Source: Chryseobacterium cucumeris (GTDB lineage: Bacteria > Bacteroidota > Bacteroidia > Flavobacteriales > Weeksellaceae). Taken from it: a stretch of DNA of 64,000 nt. The stretch is taken from positions 124,001-188,000 of the forward strand of contig NZ_LUVZ01000023.1 of NCBI RefSeq assembly GCF_001593385.1, in the 5' to 3' direction. Positions within the stretch are counted from its first letter, which is position 1; the number at the start of each line of letters is the position of its first letter. A program made the translations under genes and the position numbers. Positions 52,975 to 61,118 of the stretch are shown here, in pieces. The notes under the pieces were generated by a model. It was not told the DNA's origin, did no database searches, and saw only the letters and a program-made list of their open reading frames with translations.

Positions 52975-54081
52975 ATGTTGACGAAAGAAAAGGTTCAGGA
53001 ATTCCTTAAAGAAATAGAAGTAGACGATTTGGTGAATAATCTTCAGATTATGGGTAACGATGTTTATATTGACATGACTGCTCATTCACCTGCAATGCAC
53101 GAAAAGAAAAAACTGGAGGCTGCCATGAAACAGGCTTTTGCCAGTGAGTTTGGAGAAGACATTCATTTAAAACTTAAAATCGTTTCTCCGGAGCCTAGTG
53201 AAATTCAGCAAAGTCAGATCAAAGGAAAACAAATTCCGGGAATTCAAAATATTATCGCTATTGCTTCCGGTAAAGGAGGAGTAGGGAAGTCTACCGTTTC
53301 TGCAAATATGGCAGTAACGTTAGCCAAAATGGGCTTTAAAGTAGGATTATTGGATGCAGATATCTACGGTCCTTCAGTTCCTACCATGTTCGATACAGAG
53401 GGACAGAAACCAATTTCTGTAGAAGTGAATGGTAAAAATCTGATGAAGCCTATCGAAAATTATGGAGTTAAAATGCTTTCAATAGGATATTTCTCCGGCG
53501 CTAATCAGGCTGTAGTGTGGAGAGGTCCTATGGCTTCAAAAGCTTTGAACCAGATGATCAGAGATGCTGCATGGGGAGAGCTGGATTTCTTATTAATTGA
53601 CCTTCCTCCAGGAACAGGGGATATTCACTTGTCAATTATCCAGGAAGTGCCTGTAACAGGAGCGGTCATCGTAAGTACACCTCAGCATGTTGCATTAGCA
53701 GATGTAAGAAAAGGAATTGCGATGTTCCAGATGGAAAGCATTAACATTCCGGTTCTTGGATTGATCGAAAATATGGCATATTTTACACCGGAAGAACTTC
53801 CTGACAATAAATATTATATCTTTGGAAACCAGGGAGCACAATATTTAGCGGAAGATCTTGGAATTCCTGTATTAGGAGAAATTCCATTGATCCAAAGCAT
53901 CAGAGAAGCAGGAGACGTTGGAAGACCAGCTGCGCTTCAGGAAGGATCTAAAATTGCAGATATCTACACAGAAACTGCCAGAAAAATGGTAGAAAGTTTA
54001 GTGGAAAGAAATAAAAATCTTCCTCCTACTGAAGCTGTGAAGATTTCTACGATGGCAGGATGCTCGCCAAAAGCAAAATAA
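52975..54081 (+). CDS. mrp: Mrp/NBP35 family iron-sulfur cluster carrier ATPase
   Basis: The 368-residue P-loop ATPase delivers Fe-S clusters to apoproteins. Residues 1-80 are a MIP18/DUF59 domain. The ATPase has the deviant Walker A SGKGGVGKST, DADIYGPSVP and DLPPGTGD. The usual CxxC motif after the switch (NMSxxxCxxCG in E. coli) is absent here. That segment reads NMAYFTPEELPDNKYYIFG. Some Bacteroidota share this form. A NifU-like carrier follows in the next gene, supporting the Fe-S role. Confidence 0.92.
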   Translation: MLTKEKVQEFLKEIEVDDLVNNLQIMGNDVYIDMTAHSPAMHEKKKLEAAMKQAFASEFGEDIHLKLKIVSPEPSEIQQSQIKGKQIPGIQNIIAIASGKGGVGKSTVSANMAVTLAKMGFKVGLLDADIYGPSVPTMFDTEGQKPISVEVNGKNLMKPIENYGVKMLSIGYFSGANQAVVWRGPMASKALNQMIRDAAWGELDFLLIDLPPGTGDIHLSIIQEVPVTGAVIVSTPQHVALADVRKGIAMFQMESINIPVLGLIENMAYFTPEELPDNKYYIFGNQGAQYLAEDLGIPVLGEIPLIQSIREAGDVGRPAALQEGSKIADIYTETARKMVESLVERNKNLPPTEAVKISTMAGCSPKAK

Positions 54082-54128
54082 TAATAATTTCAATAAAATT
54101 TGAAAAAACCGAATTGAACTGAAAAAAT

Positions 54129-54377
54129 ATGGAAACAAACATAACGCACGAAGATACCGTAACAAGAGTAATGGAAGCTCTGGAAAGCATCAGACCATTT
54201 TTGAATAAAGACGGAGGTGATATTGAGCTTATTGATGTGAAAGATAATCAGGTGTTTGTGAAACTTTTAGGTAACTGTTCCGGGTGTTCATTGAATTTTT
54301 CAACCTTAAAACTGGGTGTTGAAAATACAATCAAACAACATGCTCCGGAAATCGAAAAGGTAATCAACGTAGAGTAA
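54129..54377 (+). CDS. NifU-like C-terminal-domain protein
   Basis: The 82-residue protein is a single NifU C-terminal domain with the cluster-binding CxxC in LGNCSGCSLN. The pattern ALESIRPFLNKDGGDIELID is typical of Nfu-type Fe-S carriers. It follows mrp by 47 bases and ends at a terminator. The two probably act in sequence, with cluster transfer between them. No other Isc or Suf gene is in view. Confidence 0.94.
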   Translation: METNITHEDTVTRVMEALESIRPFLNKDGGDIELIDVKDNQVFVKLLGNCSGCSLNFSTLKLGVENTIKQHAPEIEKVINVE

Positions 54378-54397
54378 AATATATCTGAGATATTTTT

Positions 54398-54432
54398 AAA
54401 AAGACAGGCTTTTTTAAGGCCTGTCTTTTTAT
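54398..54432 (+). terminator. Terminator of the mrp-nifU pair
   Basis: AAAAAGACAGGC pairs with GCCTGTCTTTTT around a nine-base loop. T's follow. Confidence 0.88.
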
Positions 54433-54508
54433 TTGCATATTGAGTCCACTAAGCCTACCAAACCCGTCAGGTTTATGATGAAATTTTTCAGACTCAAAAA
54501 AAATGTTT

Positions 54509-54901
54509 TTATTGTTTTACAACTTTGTTTCCTACCCCTTCTATAGAAACATCCGGCTTTCCTGATTTTGTTCCGGAAGTCCGGTAGTAGACCATATTGC
54601 CGCCACCTTCCATGGAGATTTTATCCACTTTATCGATGTATACTTTATTACCTGTTCCTGAAACCGTAATTTTTTTAGCACTTCCTTTGACTGTTAATGT
54701 GTTGTCGCCACCTTCTACCTCAACAACGCCTCCATTGAGAGCGTAATTCAGCTTGTGGCCCACACCTTCTATATGTACCACCTTATCGCTTTCTGTTTTT
54801 TCTACTCCTTTTGTAGATTCTACTTTTCTTGATTGCGAAAATGCAGTAGCTGTTCCCAGCAGCAGGAAACAAAGAATTCCTGCAGTTTTAATATTTTTCA
54901 T
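54509..54901 (-). CDS. DUF3060 domain-containing secreted protein
   Basis: The 130-residue protein has a signal peptide (ends ATAFSQ). A solenoid-like array of short strands follows (VVHIEGVGHKLNYALN, NTLTVKGSAKKITVSGTGNKVY, DVSIEGVGNKVVKQ). The IEGVGHK/VEGGDNT/VSGTGNK repeats are typical of DUF3060 proteins, whose function is unknown. It is probably a small periplasmic or surface beta-solenoid. It is monocistronic. Confidence 0.82.
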   Translation of the reverse strand: MKNIKTAGILCFLLLGTATAFSQSRKVESTKGVEKTESDKVVHIEGVGHKLNYALNGGVVEVEGGDNTLTVKGSAKKITVSGTGNKVYIDKVDKISMEGGGNMVYYRTSGTKSGKPDVSIEGVGNKVVKQ

Positions 54902-54994
54902 TGTGAATTGGGTTTTTGTTGAGGATAAATATAGATATAAAATGCTTTTTTCAAGAATTTTAAAAGTTAAATCATCATAAATAATCAGGTTGCT

Positions 54995-55822
54995 TCAGGA
55001 GACGGTTTTTGTAATAATTTCTTTAACTACCTTTAATACTTCAGTAGATTTTTCCCGGATGATTAATGCATTCTTTTTATTTTTGATCAGCTCAGTGAAG
55101 TTATTGTCTTCCATATTAATGTCTACGATAAAAGCTCCATACTTGAGTGCGGTTTCGGCAATGGCAATAGGAAGGCTCGTTGCTCCGGAAGTACCAACAA
55201 TAAAAAGAACACCACTGTTTTTGGCAATTTTAAGTGCACTGAATTTTTTGTTCGTTTTTTCATCATAATATTCATCAAACCATAAAATATTCGGGCGCAT
55301 CCAATGCCCGCAATGAGCACAGGTTAAAAATTCTTTATCTTTCGCGGTAAGATCTTCATCCAGATCTTTGCTTTGTATGTCCACAGGCAGATCCATAATT
55401 TCTTTACATCCGTTTGAGCATTTAATCTCCCGGTTATTCCCATGGATTTCATAGATTCTTTGGCTTCCGGAACGGCGGTGAAGGTTGTCAATATTTTGGG
55501 TAAGCAGATGAAATCTGTCCTGAAGTTGAGTTTCAATATCTGCCAATGCAAAATGACTTTCGTTGGGAGAAGCATTTTCAAACATTTTTTTTCTGAAAAG
55601 AGAATACTGCAGAACTTCTTCCGGATGCTGTCTGAAATAACGTAACGTTCCAAATTCTTCAGGCTTGTGAAACTGAGTTCCTTTTACCCAAATTCCATCT
55701 ATTCCACGATAAGTAGGAATACCACTGTCTGATGAAATTCCTGCACCGGTAAGAAATGTAAAGAGATTTCGTTTTTCTTTATGCCAGACTTGTTGAATAA
55801 TATTCTCTAATTGATTTTCCAT
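54995..55822 (-). CDS. cobB: Sir2-family NAD-dependent protein deacylase
   Basis: Sirtuins remove acyl groups from lysines using NAD+. The 275-residue protein has the NAD-binding TGAGISSDSGIPTYRG, TQNIDNLHRRSG and catalytic His in YEIHGNN. A zinc-ribbon has CSNGC and CAHCGHW, followed by IVGTSGATSLP. It is close in length to bacterial CobB. It is monocistronic and converges on the Fe-S gene pair region. The bacterial substrates are not known here. Confidence 0.92.
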   Translation of the reverse strand: MENQLENIIQQVWHKEKRNLFTFLTGAGISSDSGIPTYRGIDGIWVKGTQFHKPEEFGTLRYFRQHPEEVLQYSLFRKKMFENASPNESHFALADIETQLQDRFHLLTQNIDNLHRRSGSQRIYEIHGNNREIKCSNGCKEIMDLPVDIQSKDLDEDLTAKDKEFLTCAHCGHWMRPNILWFDEYYDEKTNKKFSALKIAKNSGVLFIVGTSGATSLPIAIAETALKYGAFIVDINMEDNNFTELIKNKKNALIIREKSTEVLKVVKEIITKTVS

Positions 55823-55863
55823 TGTGTTATTAAAAGTTTAAAACTAATGAATTTTCCAGTAAC

Positions 55864-55893
55864 AAAAAAGCCCCGGAATCTCCGAAGCTTTTT
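55864..55893 (-). terminator. Terminator of the T9SS cargo gene
   Basis: On the minus strand AAAAAGCTTCGGA pairs with TCCGGGGCTTTTT (two G-T pairs) around a three-base loop, followed by T's. Confidence 0.75.
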
Positions 55894-55914
55894 CAATCAA
55901 CTAAATATTATATT

Positions 55915-58900
55915 TTATCTTACAATGACTCTTTTGATCTGTCCTTCCAAAGTTTTTACAAGATAAACTCCCGTAGAAAGGTTAGCAGTGCTTATGGTTA
56001 AAGCATTCTTTTCTTTCCCGATCAATTTTCCGGACATATCGTACAATTCATAATCCTGTTTTCTGTTAAAATAAAGAGTATTTCCTTTGTTGACAGGATT
56101 GGGGAATATAGTAAAGGTGGCCTGTTCGGTTTTTATTTCACCTGTTCCTAGTGTTGCAGGCGTGGCCACTTCATATATGGATAAAGTTCCGCTGATTTCG
56201 TTGGCGATAATCACATAACCTTTATTGGTTGTAGTGTTTTCAGGAGCGATGTAGATAATTCCTTCAGGACCATTATCACCTCCGTATGCTGAAGTAGAAC
56301 GGGAATTTTTGTAGTCTGTAAACGTAGGGGTATTAGGATCTGTAATATTATAAACCATAACACCACCAGTTCTTTCTAAAGTAATGAAAGCATACGTCTG
56401 GTCATTGATTTTCCCTAATGCTACTCCTTCCGGTTCCGGACCTTTGGCACGGCTTCTGTTTTTAGTAGCGTTAGACTCATTATCCGCATTGAAAATCAAA
56501 GGATGATAAGCTGAAATATATCGTTCAAACTGATCTCCGCTGTCATATACAATCTGTTTAGTATCAGCATTGAAAATAGAGAATGAACGGGCCCCTAAAG
56601 CTGCCATTTCTTCAAACTCTGCATCTCCATCCATATTTCCTGTAGCAGATGAAATCCTGAATCTGCCGAGGTTATAGGAAGCTTTTAAAACATTGGCATT
56701 CGGAAACAATACAGGATCTAAAATATAAGTGCTTGCTCCCACAGTCGTTCTTTCGCTAAATCCTGAAAGATCCTTTTCATCACCTTCATTAGCGGTTACA
56801 ATATAGTTGGTGTTTCCTACTTTGTAATTTTGTACTGCATCCGGTACATAATACGCTTTTACCGGCCAGTTGGCGATTAGAACCTCACCATTATTGTCTG
56901 AAGCATCAAATCCGTTACCCGGAAGACTCATGTCTTTTTTGCCCAATCCCCAGATACCTGTGATCGTTTTGGTAGCCAGGTTTATTTCAGCAATGGCATT
57001 ATTTTCCTGAAGGGTTACCCATGCTTTCTGACTGTCGGCACTGATGGTTACATATTCAGGTTCCAGATCCTGAGAAAGGGTATTATTTGTTCTTACTTTT
57101 CTTAAACCGGTAGCGGTCAAAGCTGCTACCTGATTATCAAAACTATTAAAATTAAGTGTCGTTACATTACTTTGGGTAAGATTTCCAACACCTCCTGAAA
57201 TGTCAATGATACTAATAGTTCCTTCAGGATCTACGGTATAAGCGTCATTAGGCTCTCCTTCGTTGGCAGTAACTACTTTTGTTCCGTCAGGGGAGAATGT
57301 TATCATATCCGGTAAAGCTCCTACAGTTACCTGCTTAAGGAAATTTCCATTGATGTCAAAAAATACCACAGATCCATTTTGCTGAGGATCAGTATTGGGA
57401 GAGGCGGCTGCAATAATTCCGTTTTTCACAGCGATACTTGTGATCCCACCGTAAGGAGCCATATTCACTGTTTTTATGACTGAGGGTATTGAAGGATTAC
57501 TGAAATCAATAATATCAAAAACATCCGTAATGGAGCTGATCGTAAATAAACGTTGTGTTGACGGATCATGAACTACAATTTCTGTAGAGCTGCTATTATT
57601 TCCTGAAGGATCAAAACTTAGAAGATAATTCAGTTGGATCTGATGAGAAGGAACCGGAGCCGCTTTATCATTATCTACAATATAAACCGTTGCAGAATTG
57701 TCTCCTGAAATAGTTGCTCCAACAGGATTTTCAAGGCTTACCACAAAATATTCAGCCTGCTGTTCTGCCACTGTGTCATCAATAATCGGAATATTGACGG
57801 TATAACTCGTTGTAGATGGAGTGATATTAATAGTTTGATTAGTTAAAGTAAAATCATTACCGTCAGCTGTACTGAACGGTGCTGGCTTTACAACCAGATT
57901 CACTGTAGAGGTAGAAGGATTGGTAATATTGATTTTAAATGCAAGATTTCCTGAATTTTCATTGACTTTGATGAAATTCTTTTCTAAAGAAATTGCTGTT
58001 CCGGCAGTGGTAAAAGTACTGGAAGTAACGGCAGTAAGCCCATTATCATTGAAATCTTCTACCATATTGGGCTTGAGAGCCAGATAATAAGTCTGCCCTG
58101 GCACTAGTCCGGAAGTTGGGATTACAGTGATGGTATTGTTGCTGAAAGTTGTAGTGAACGGAACTTGTGTACCTGTAGCATTTCCAAGACGGAATTCAAT
58201 AAGATTTTGTGCATTGGAATTGTTGAGTGCAGAATTATCAGTTAATCTTACATTTTCATTGAAAGATAGGGTTGGATTTACAGTTGTTGAAGCGTTATTG
58301 GTATTATGGGCAGGCAGGTAAGTGACTGTTGGTGGAGTAGTATCAACATTTCCTGCAGGAGTGGCGTCCACCGTAAAGTTGTCAAAACGATTGTTTCCTC
58401 CTGTTCCGCCTCCCGTTGCGGAAAATTCTACCTTTAATTTAAAGTTAGGGTTGTTGTTGGCTCCCTGTATAGTGGAAAAATCCAATGTAACCAATTGTGG
58501 ATCGGCATCCTGAGGATTCACCGTCTGAAACTGCATAAAAGTAGTTCCGTCGGTGGAATAAGACCATGTCTGTGTTCCTGCTCCCTGACCGGATCTTCTG
58601 GTGGTGAACTTAACAACGATGTTATTATAGCCCGTTGTAGGAAGATTAAACTGTAAAGCCCCTCCAATCGGATTATTGAATCTTAAATGGGTTCCGGAAA
58701 CATCACCGTTTCTTGCATTTAAATTTTGCAGACTAAAATTTTGTCCGGTACCTCCGGCAAAATCGATGACACTTGTTCCTCCTGCTATAGGTGCAAGAGA
58801 ACCGTTCACCATCGTAGAAGCAGGGGTAGTAACTGTAGCTGCAGAAGTATTATCGTTAAAATTCCAGTAATGAATCAGTGTCTGTCCGAAAAGACCGCTC

Positions 58901-58953
58901 TGAAAGAAGAATGCGGCAATCACAGACCCTTTTAATAGGTAGTTGTTGATCAT
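55915..58953 (-). CDS. Large T9SS-secreted protein: beta-sandwich, Ig-like, Calx-beta, choice-of-anchor I beta-propeller
   Basis: The 1012-residue secreted protein has a signal peptide (ends GLFGQ). A jelly-roll-like domain spans about 24-200, and an Ig-like domain about 205-315 (PPTVTYLPAHNTNNAS). A Calx-beta type repeat lies at about 320-430 (NFIKVNENSGNLAFKINI). A beta-propeller-like choice-of-anchor I region spans about 435-930 (FSPDGTKVVTANEGEPNDAY). A T9SS type A sorting domain begins FTIFPNPVNKGN and ends QIKRVIVR. It is destined for the cell surface or secretion. Enzymatic activity is not evident. Such proteins sometimes have phosphatase-like relatives. Confidence 0.9.
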   Translation of the reverse strand: MINNYLLKGSVIAAFFFQSGLFGQTLIHYWNFNDNTSAATVTTPASTMVNGSLAPIAGGTSVIDFAGGTGQNFSLQNLNARNGDVSGTHLRFNNPIGGALQFNLPTTGYNNIVVKFTTRRSGQGAGTQTWSYSTDGTTFMQFQTVNPQDADPQLVTLDFSTIQGANNNPNFKLKVEFSATGGGTGGNNRFDNFTVDATPAGNVDTTPPTVTYLPAHNTNNASTTVNPTLSFNENVRLTDNSALNNSNAQNLIEFRLGNATGTQVPFTTTFSNNTITVIPTSGLVPGQTYYLALKPNMVEDFNDNGLTAVTSSTFTTAGTAISLEKNFIKVNENSGNLAFKINITNPSTSTVNLVVKPAPFSTADGNDFTLTNQTINITPSTTSYTVNIPIIDDTVAEQQAEYFVVSLENPVGATISGDNSATVYIVDNDKAAPVPSHQIQLNYLLSFDPSGNNSSSTEIVVHDPSTQRLFTISSITDVFDIIDFSNPSIPSVIKTVNMAPYGGITSIAVKNGIIAAASPNTDPQQNGSVVFFDINGNFLKQVTVGALPDMITFSPDGTKVVTANEGEPNDAYTVDPEGTISIIDISGGVGNLTQSNVTTLNFNSFDNQVAALTATGLRKVRTNNTLSQDLEPEYVTISADSQKAWVTLQENNAIAEINLATKTITGIWGLGKKDMSLPGNGFDASDNNGEVLIANWPVKAYYVPDAVQNYKVGNTNYIVTANEGDEKDLSGFSERTTVGASTYILDPVLFPNANVLKASYNLGRFRISSATGNMDGDAEFEEMAALGARSFSIFNADTKQIVYDSGDQFERYISAYHPLIFNADNESNATKNRSRAKGPEPEGVALGKINDQTYAFITLERTGGVMVYNITDPNTPTFTDYKNSRSTSAYGGDNGPEGIIYIAPENTTTNKGYVIIANEISGTLSIYEVATPATLGTGEIKTEQATFTIFPNPVNKGNTLYFNRKQDYELYDMSGKLIGKEKNALTISTANLSTGVYLVKTLEGQIKRVIVR

Positions 58954-59093
58954 TTTTTATTTCAATTAGATAAATACAAAAATGAACTTTATACCTTGCA
59001 ATTATTTTAATGGAACTTTAAGAAATGTTTAAAAAATAGGTTTATTTCCAATAAAAAATAAAAATTATGTGAATAAGAAACTTTATAGTGAAA

Positions 59094-59243
59094 TTATTTT
59101 CCTGATTTTCCCGAAAAATTTAAAATCGTTCTTGATTTATTTCCTTCCAAAGGATGTTTCTGCATATAAAAATATCCTGAAACAGCAGTCACAAGCAAGA
59201 GTACAAAAATAACCAGAACAATTCTTTTTAACATGTCTCTCAT
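59094..59243 (-). CDS. 49-residue membrane protein overlapping the Rossmann gene end (ATGA)
   Basis: This short gene lies between the Rossmann protein and the T9SS cargo. The stop of the upstream gene and this ATG share the bases ATGA (59240-59243), a classic translational coupling. The product starts MRDMLKRIVLVIF, has one hydrophobic helix (LVIFVLLLVTAVSGYFY) and a basic, Ser/Lys-rich tail, and ends SGKSGK. There is no match I know. It could be a small membrane subunit, a start remnant of a longer membrane-anchored enzyme, or noise. The coupling and the helix favour a real gene. Confidence 0.6.
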   Translation of the reverse strand: MRDMLKRIVLVIFVLLLVTAVSGYFYMQKHPLEGNKSRTILNFSGKSGK

Positions 59244-59893
59244 AGCGCTAAATTTTTAATATCTCTAATTTCTAAAGTAGATGTAGGGTATCCTTTTTGT
59301 GTCACATTGATCATTGCTCTACCCACTTCGTGTAAAGTTAATGATTTTGACTGAAAAAAAATAGGAAAAATCCAAATAAAAGGTTTAAAAAACCACTTTA
59401 CATTGGTTTGACCCTCAACAGGTTTCATGAATCCGGGACGGAAATTATAAGCTCCTCTGAAACCCATTCTTTTCAAATCATTTTCTGTTCTGCCTTTTAC
59501 CCGTGCCCACATCAGTTTTCCACTCTCCGTACTGTCTGTACTTGCCCCGGATACGTAGTTGAACACCATTTCAGGATTTTGGTTCAAAACAGCTTTGGCA
59601 AAGTGAAGCGTTGTATCGTAAGTGATTTTGGTATATTCTTCTTCCTTCATGCCAACGCTGCTGATTCCGGCACAGAAAAAACAGGCATCATAACCTTTCA
59701 GTTTTTCATCATGAAGATCTATCGAAAGGAAGTCAGAGACAAGGTATTCTTTCAGCTTGGGATGTGTTTTACCGGAGGGTTTTCGGCTTATACTCAGGAT
59801 TTCAGAAACATTTGGATTTTCAAGACATTCCATTAAAACACCTTCGCCTACCATTCCTGTTGCTCCTGTAAGAAGTATTTTGATTGGGTTCAT
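59240..59893 (-). CDS. NAD(P)-binding Rossmann protein (epimerase-like)
   Basis: The 217-residue protein has the N-terminal nucleotide motif LLTGATGMVGEGVLMECL. The rest resembles short-chain atypical epimerase/NAD(P)H-binding proteins (SGASTDSTESGKLMWARVKGR, YNFRPGFMKP). The enzymatic role is not clear. The gene has an 11-copy heptamer repeat 58 bases upstream of its start, whose minus-strand unit resembles a -7 box. The 49-residue gene is coupled downstream. Confidence 0.82.
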   Translation of the reverse strand: MNPIKILLTGATGMVGEGVLMECLENPNVSEILSISRKPSGKTHPKLKEYLVSDFLSIDLHDEKLKGYDACFFCAGISSVGMKEEEYTKITYDTTLHFAKAVLNQNPEMVFNYVSGASTDSTESGKLMWARVKGRTENDLKRMGFRGAYNFRPGFMKPVEGQTNVKWFFKPFIWIFPIFFQSKSLTLHEVGRAMINVTQKGYPTSTLEIRDIKNLAL

Positions 59894-59950
59894 TGCTTTG
59901 CTATTGATATGGGTATGACGGATGGGGATGGGGTTTTACTTTAAAATTTT

Positions 59951-60031
59951 AGATAAAAGATAAAAGATAAAAGATAAAAGATAAAAGATAAAAGATAAAA
60001 GATAAAAGATAAAAGATAAAAGATAAAAGAT
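59951..60031. repeat. Tandem repeat: 11 exact copies of AGATAAA plus a partial copy
   Basis: 81 bases are built from the 7-base unit AGATAAA (minus strand TATCTTT or TTTATCT). All 11 full copies appear identical. It begins 58 bases upstream of the Rossmann gene start. The minus unit is one base short of the -7 box TATCTTTG. Seven is not a multiple of three, but the array is non-coding. Confidence 0.95.
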
Positions 60032-60060
60032 GTTGTCTTAAATGTCCGGATTCAATAATT

Positions 60061-60124
60061 CAATAGGGGTGGGCTTTAGCCCGCCTTAAAAAATGAGCTA
60101 CCTTCTATTGGCTTTAGCCAAAAC
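60061..60124. repeat. Paired-hairpin repeat, locus 5
   Basis: Hairpin 1 is GGTGGGC-TTTA-GCCCGCC (60068-60085, one G-T pair) and hairpin 2 is TTGGC-TTTA-GCCAA (60108-60121). The same spacing and order as locus 4. Confidence 0.82.
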
Positions 60125-60132
60125 TTAATAAT

Positions 60133-60173
60133 AGAAATTGCTTCGTCACATTGTTCCTCGCAATGACATGGAA
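60133..60173. repeat. Dispersed repeat (GAAGCAAT...CGCAATGAC family, second copy)
   Basis: ATTGCTTCGTCACATTG and TCCTCGCAATGACA show an element whose other copy, inverted and worn, is at 27590-27632. The palindrome is imperfect. Confidence 0.55.
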
Positions 60174-60180
60174 ATGTTTT

Positions 60181-60216
60181 TAAAATAGAAAGCCAGCTCA
60201 AAAATAGCTGGCTTTC
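60181..60216 (-). terminator. Terminator of the ppx gene
   Basis: GAAAGCCAGCT pairs with AGCTGGCTTTC around a seven-base loop. The minus-strand tail is A/T-rich with a short T run. Confidence 0.7.
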
Positions 60217-60233
60217 AATCGTATTGTTTGTTG

Positions 60234-61118
60234 TTACTTTTTATGTTGCAGCTGACTGTAAATATTATGGATCAATCCGTCTGCTACGGAAATTTTTGGA
60301 ACAAAAATTTTGTTGATATCAGACCACGACATCACATTGTTGAAGACGCCCAGGGCGTGTACCAGTACATCAGCACGGTCTTCTCTCAGGTTGTAGTTGG
60401 TCATTCTTTCTTCTACGGAAAGCTCATTGAATTCTTTGTAAACCTTTTTCAGATGAGACAAAGACATCGGTTTTCCGTCTTTGGTTTTACTCATAGAGAA
60501 TACTTTGTTGATATTTCCTCCGGAACCGATAGCAACAATTGGTTTTTTGCTGACAATATTTTTTTTGATCTCATCCTTCATTTCTTTCCAGTTGTCCATA
60601 GTCACAAGATTATTGAGAAGACGGATCGTTCCGATATTGAAAGATTTTTCATAGACCATTTTACCATTTTCATAGAAGGTAAGCTCTGTAGAACCTCCAC
60701 CAACGTCAATATATAGATAGGCAAATTCTTTATCAAGACCTTCTGCAACATGATTTTCATAAATCAGGGTAGCTTCCTCATCACCGGAAATAATTTCAAT
60801 ATTGATTCCTGATGTATCTTTTACCAGATTGATGATATCATTACCGTTGGCAGCATCACGCATGGCACTGGTAGCACAGGCCCTGTAATGATCTACTTTG
60901 TATATTTTCATCAGGTCACTAAAGATCTTCATGGAATCAATGACCATTTTCTCTCTCTCCGGACCAATTTTTCCGATGGTAAAAACATCCATTCCCAGTC
61001 TCAGAGGAATTCTGAGAAGGTTGAGCTTGATGAATTCAGGCTTTCTGTTGTTGATCTTTACTTCATTGATTAGAAGGCGGGCTGCATTACTCCCTATGTC
61101 TATCGCTGCTATCTTCAT
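60234..61118 (-). CDS. Exopolyphosphatase / Ppx-GppA family phosphatase
   Basis: The 294-residue ASKHA-fold phosphatase has AIDIGSNAARLLI, VDVGGGSTELTF and AIGSGGNINKVF as its nucleotide and phosphate motifs. Ppx releases phosphate from polyphosphate and GppA acts on pppGpp. This short form has only the catalytic domains. Its ATG overlaps the ppk1 stop by four bases (ATGA), so the two genes of polyphosphate turnover are coupled. Ppx is the more likely activity by context, but pppGpp hydrolysis is possible. Confidence 0.9.
   Translation of the reverse strand: MKIAAIDIGSNAARLLINEVKINNRKPEFIKLNLLRIPLRLGMDVFTIGKIGPEREKMVIDSMKIFSDLMKIYKVDHYRACATSAMRDAANGNDIINLVKDTSGINIEIISGDEEATLIYENHVAEGLDKEFAYLYIDVGGGSTELTFYENGKMVYEKSFNIGTIRLLNNLVTMDNWKEMKDEIKKNIVSKKPIVAIGSGGNINKVFSMSKTKDGKPMSLSHLKKVYKEFNELSVEERMTNYNLREDRADVLVHALGVFNNVMSWSDINKIFVPKISVADGLIHNIYSQLQHKK

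Larger units (their letters stand above)
59894..60233. other. 340-bp gap with heptamer tandem array and paired hairpins
   Basis: This gap lies upstream of the Rossmann gene and downstream of ppx. It contains the heptamer array, a paired-hairpin repeat, a second dispersed repeat and the ppx terminator. I see no gene. Confidence 0.8.

Noticed and set aside
54440..54500. AAACC...GGTTT short palindrome between nifU and the DUF3060 gene
   Set aside because: Too short (5 bp arms) and only one copy noticed, so not listed as a repeat.
59094..59243. 49-residue frame as the broken start of a membrane-anchored metallo-beta-lactamase-like hydrolase
   Set aside because: The N-terminal helix has a similar style, but no further hydrolase motifs are found in any frame up to the next gene.
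59951..60031. Heptamer array as a CRISPR
   Set aside because: The unit is seven bases with no spacers, so it is a simple tandem repeat.
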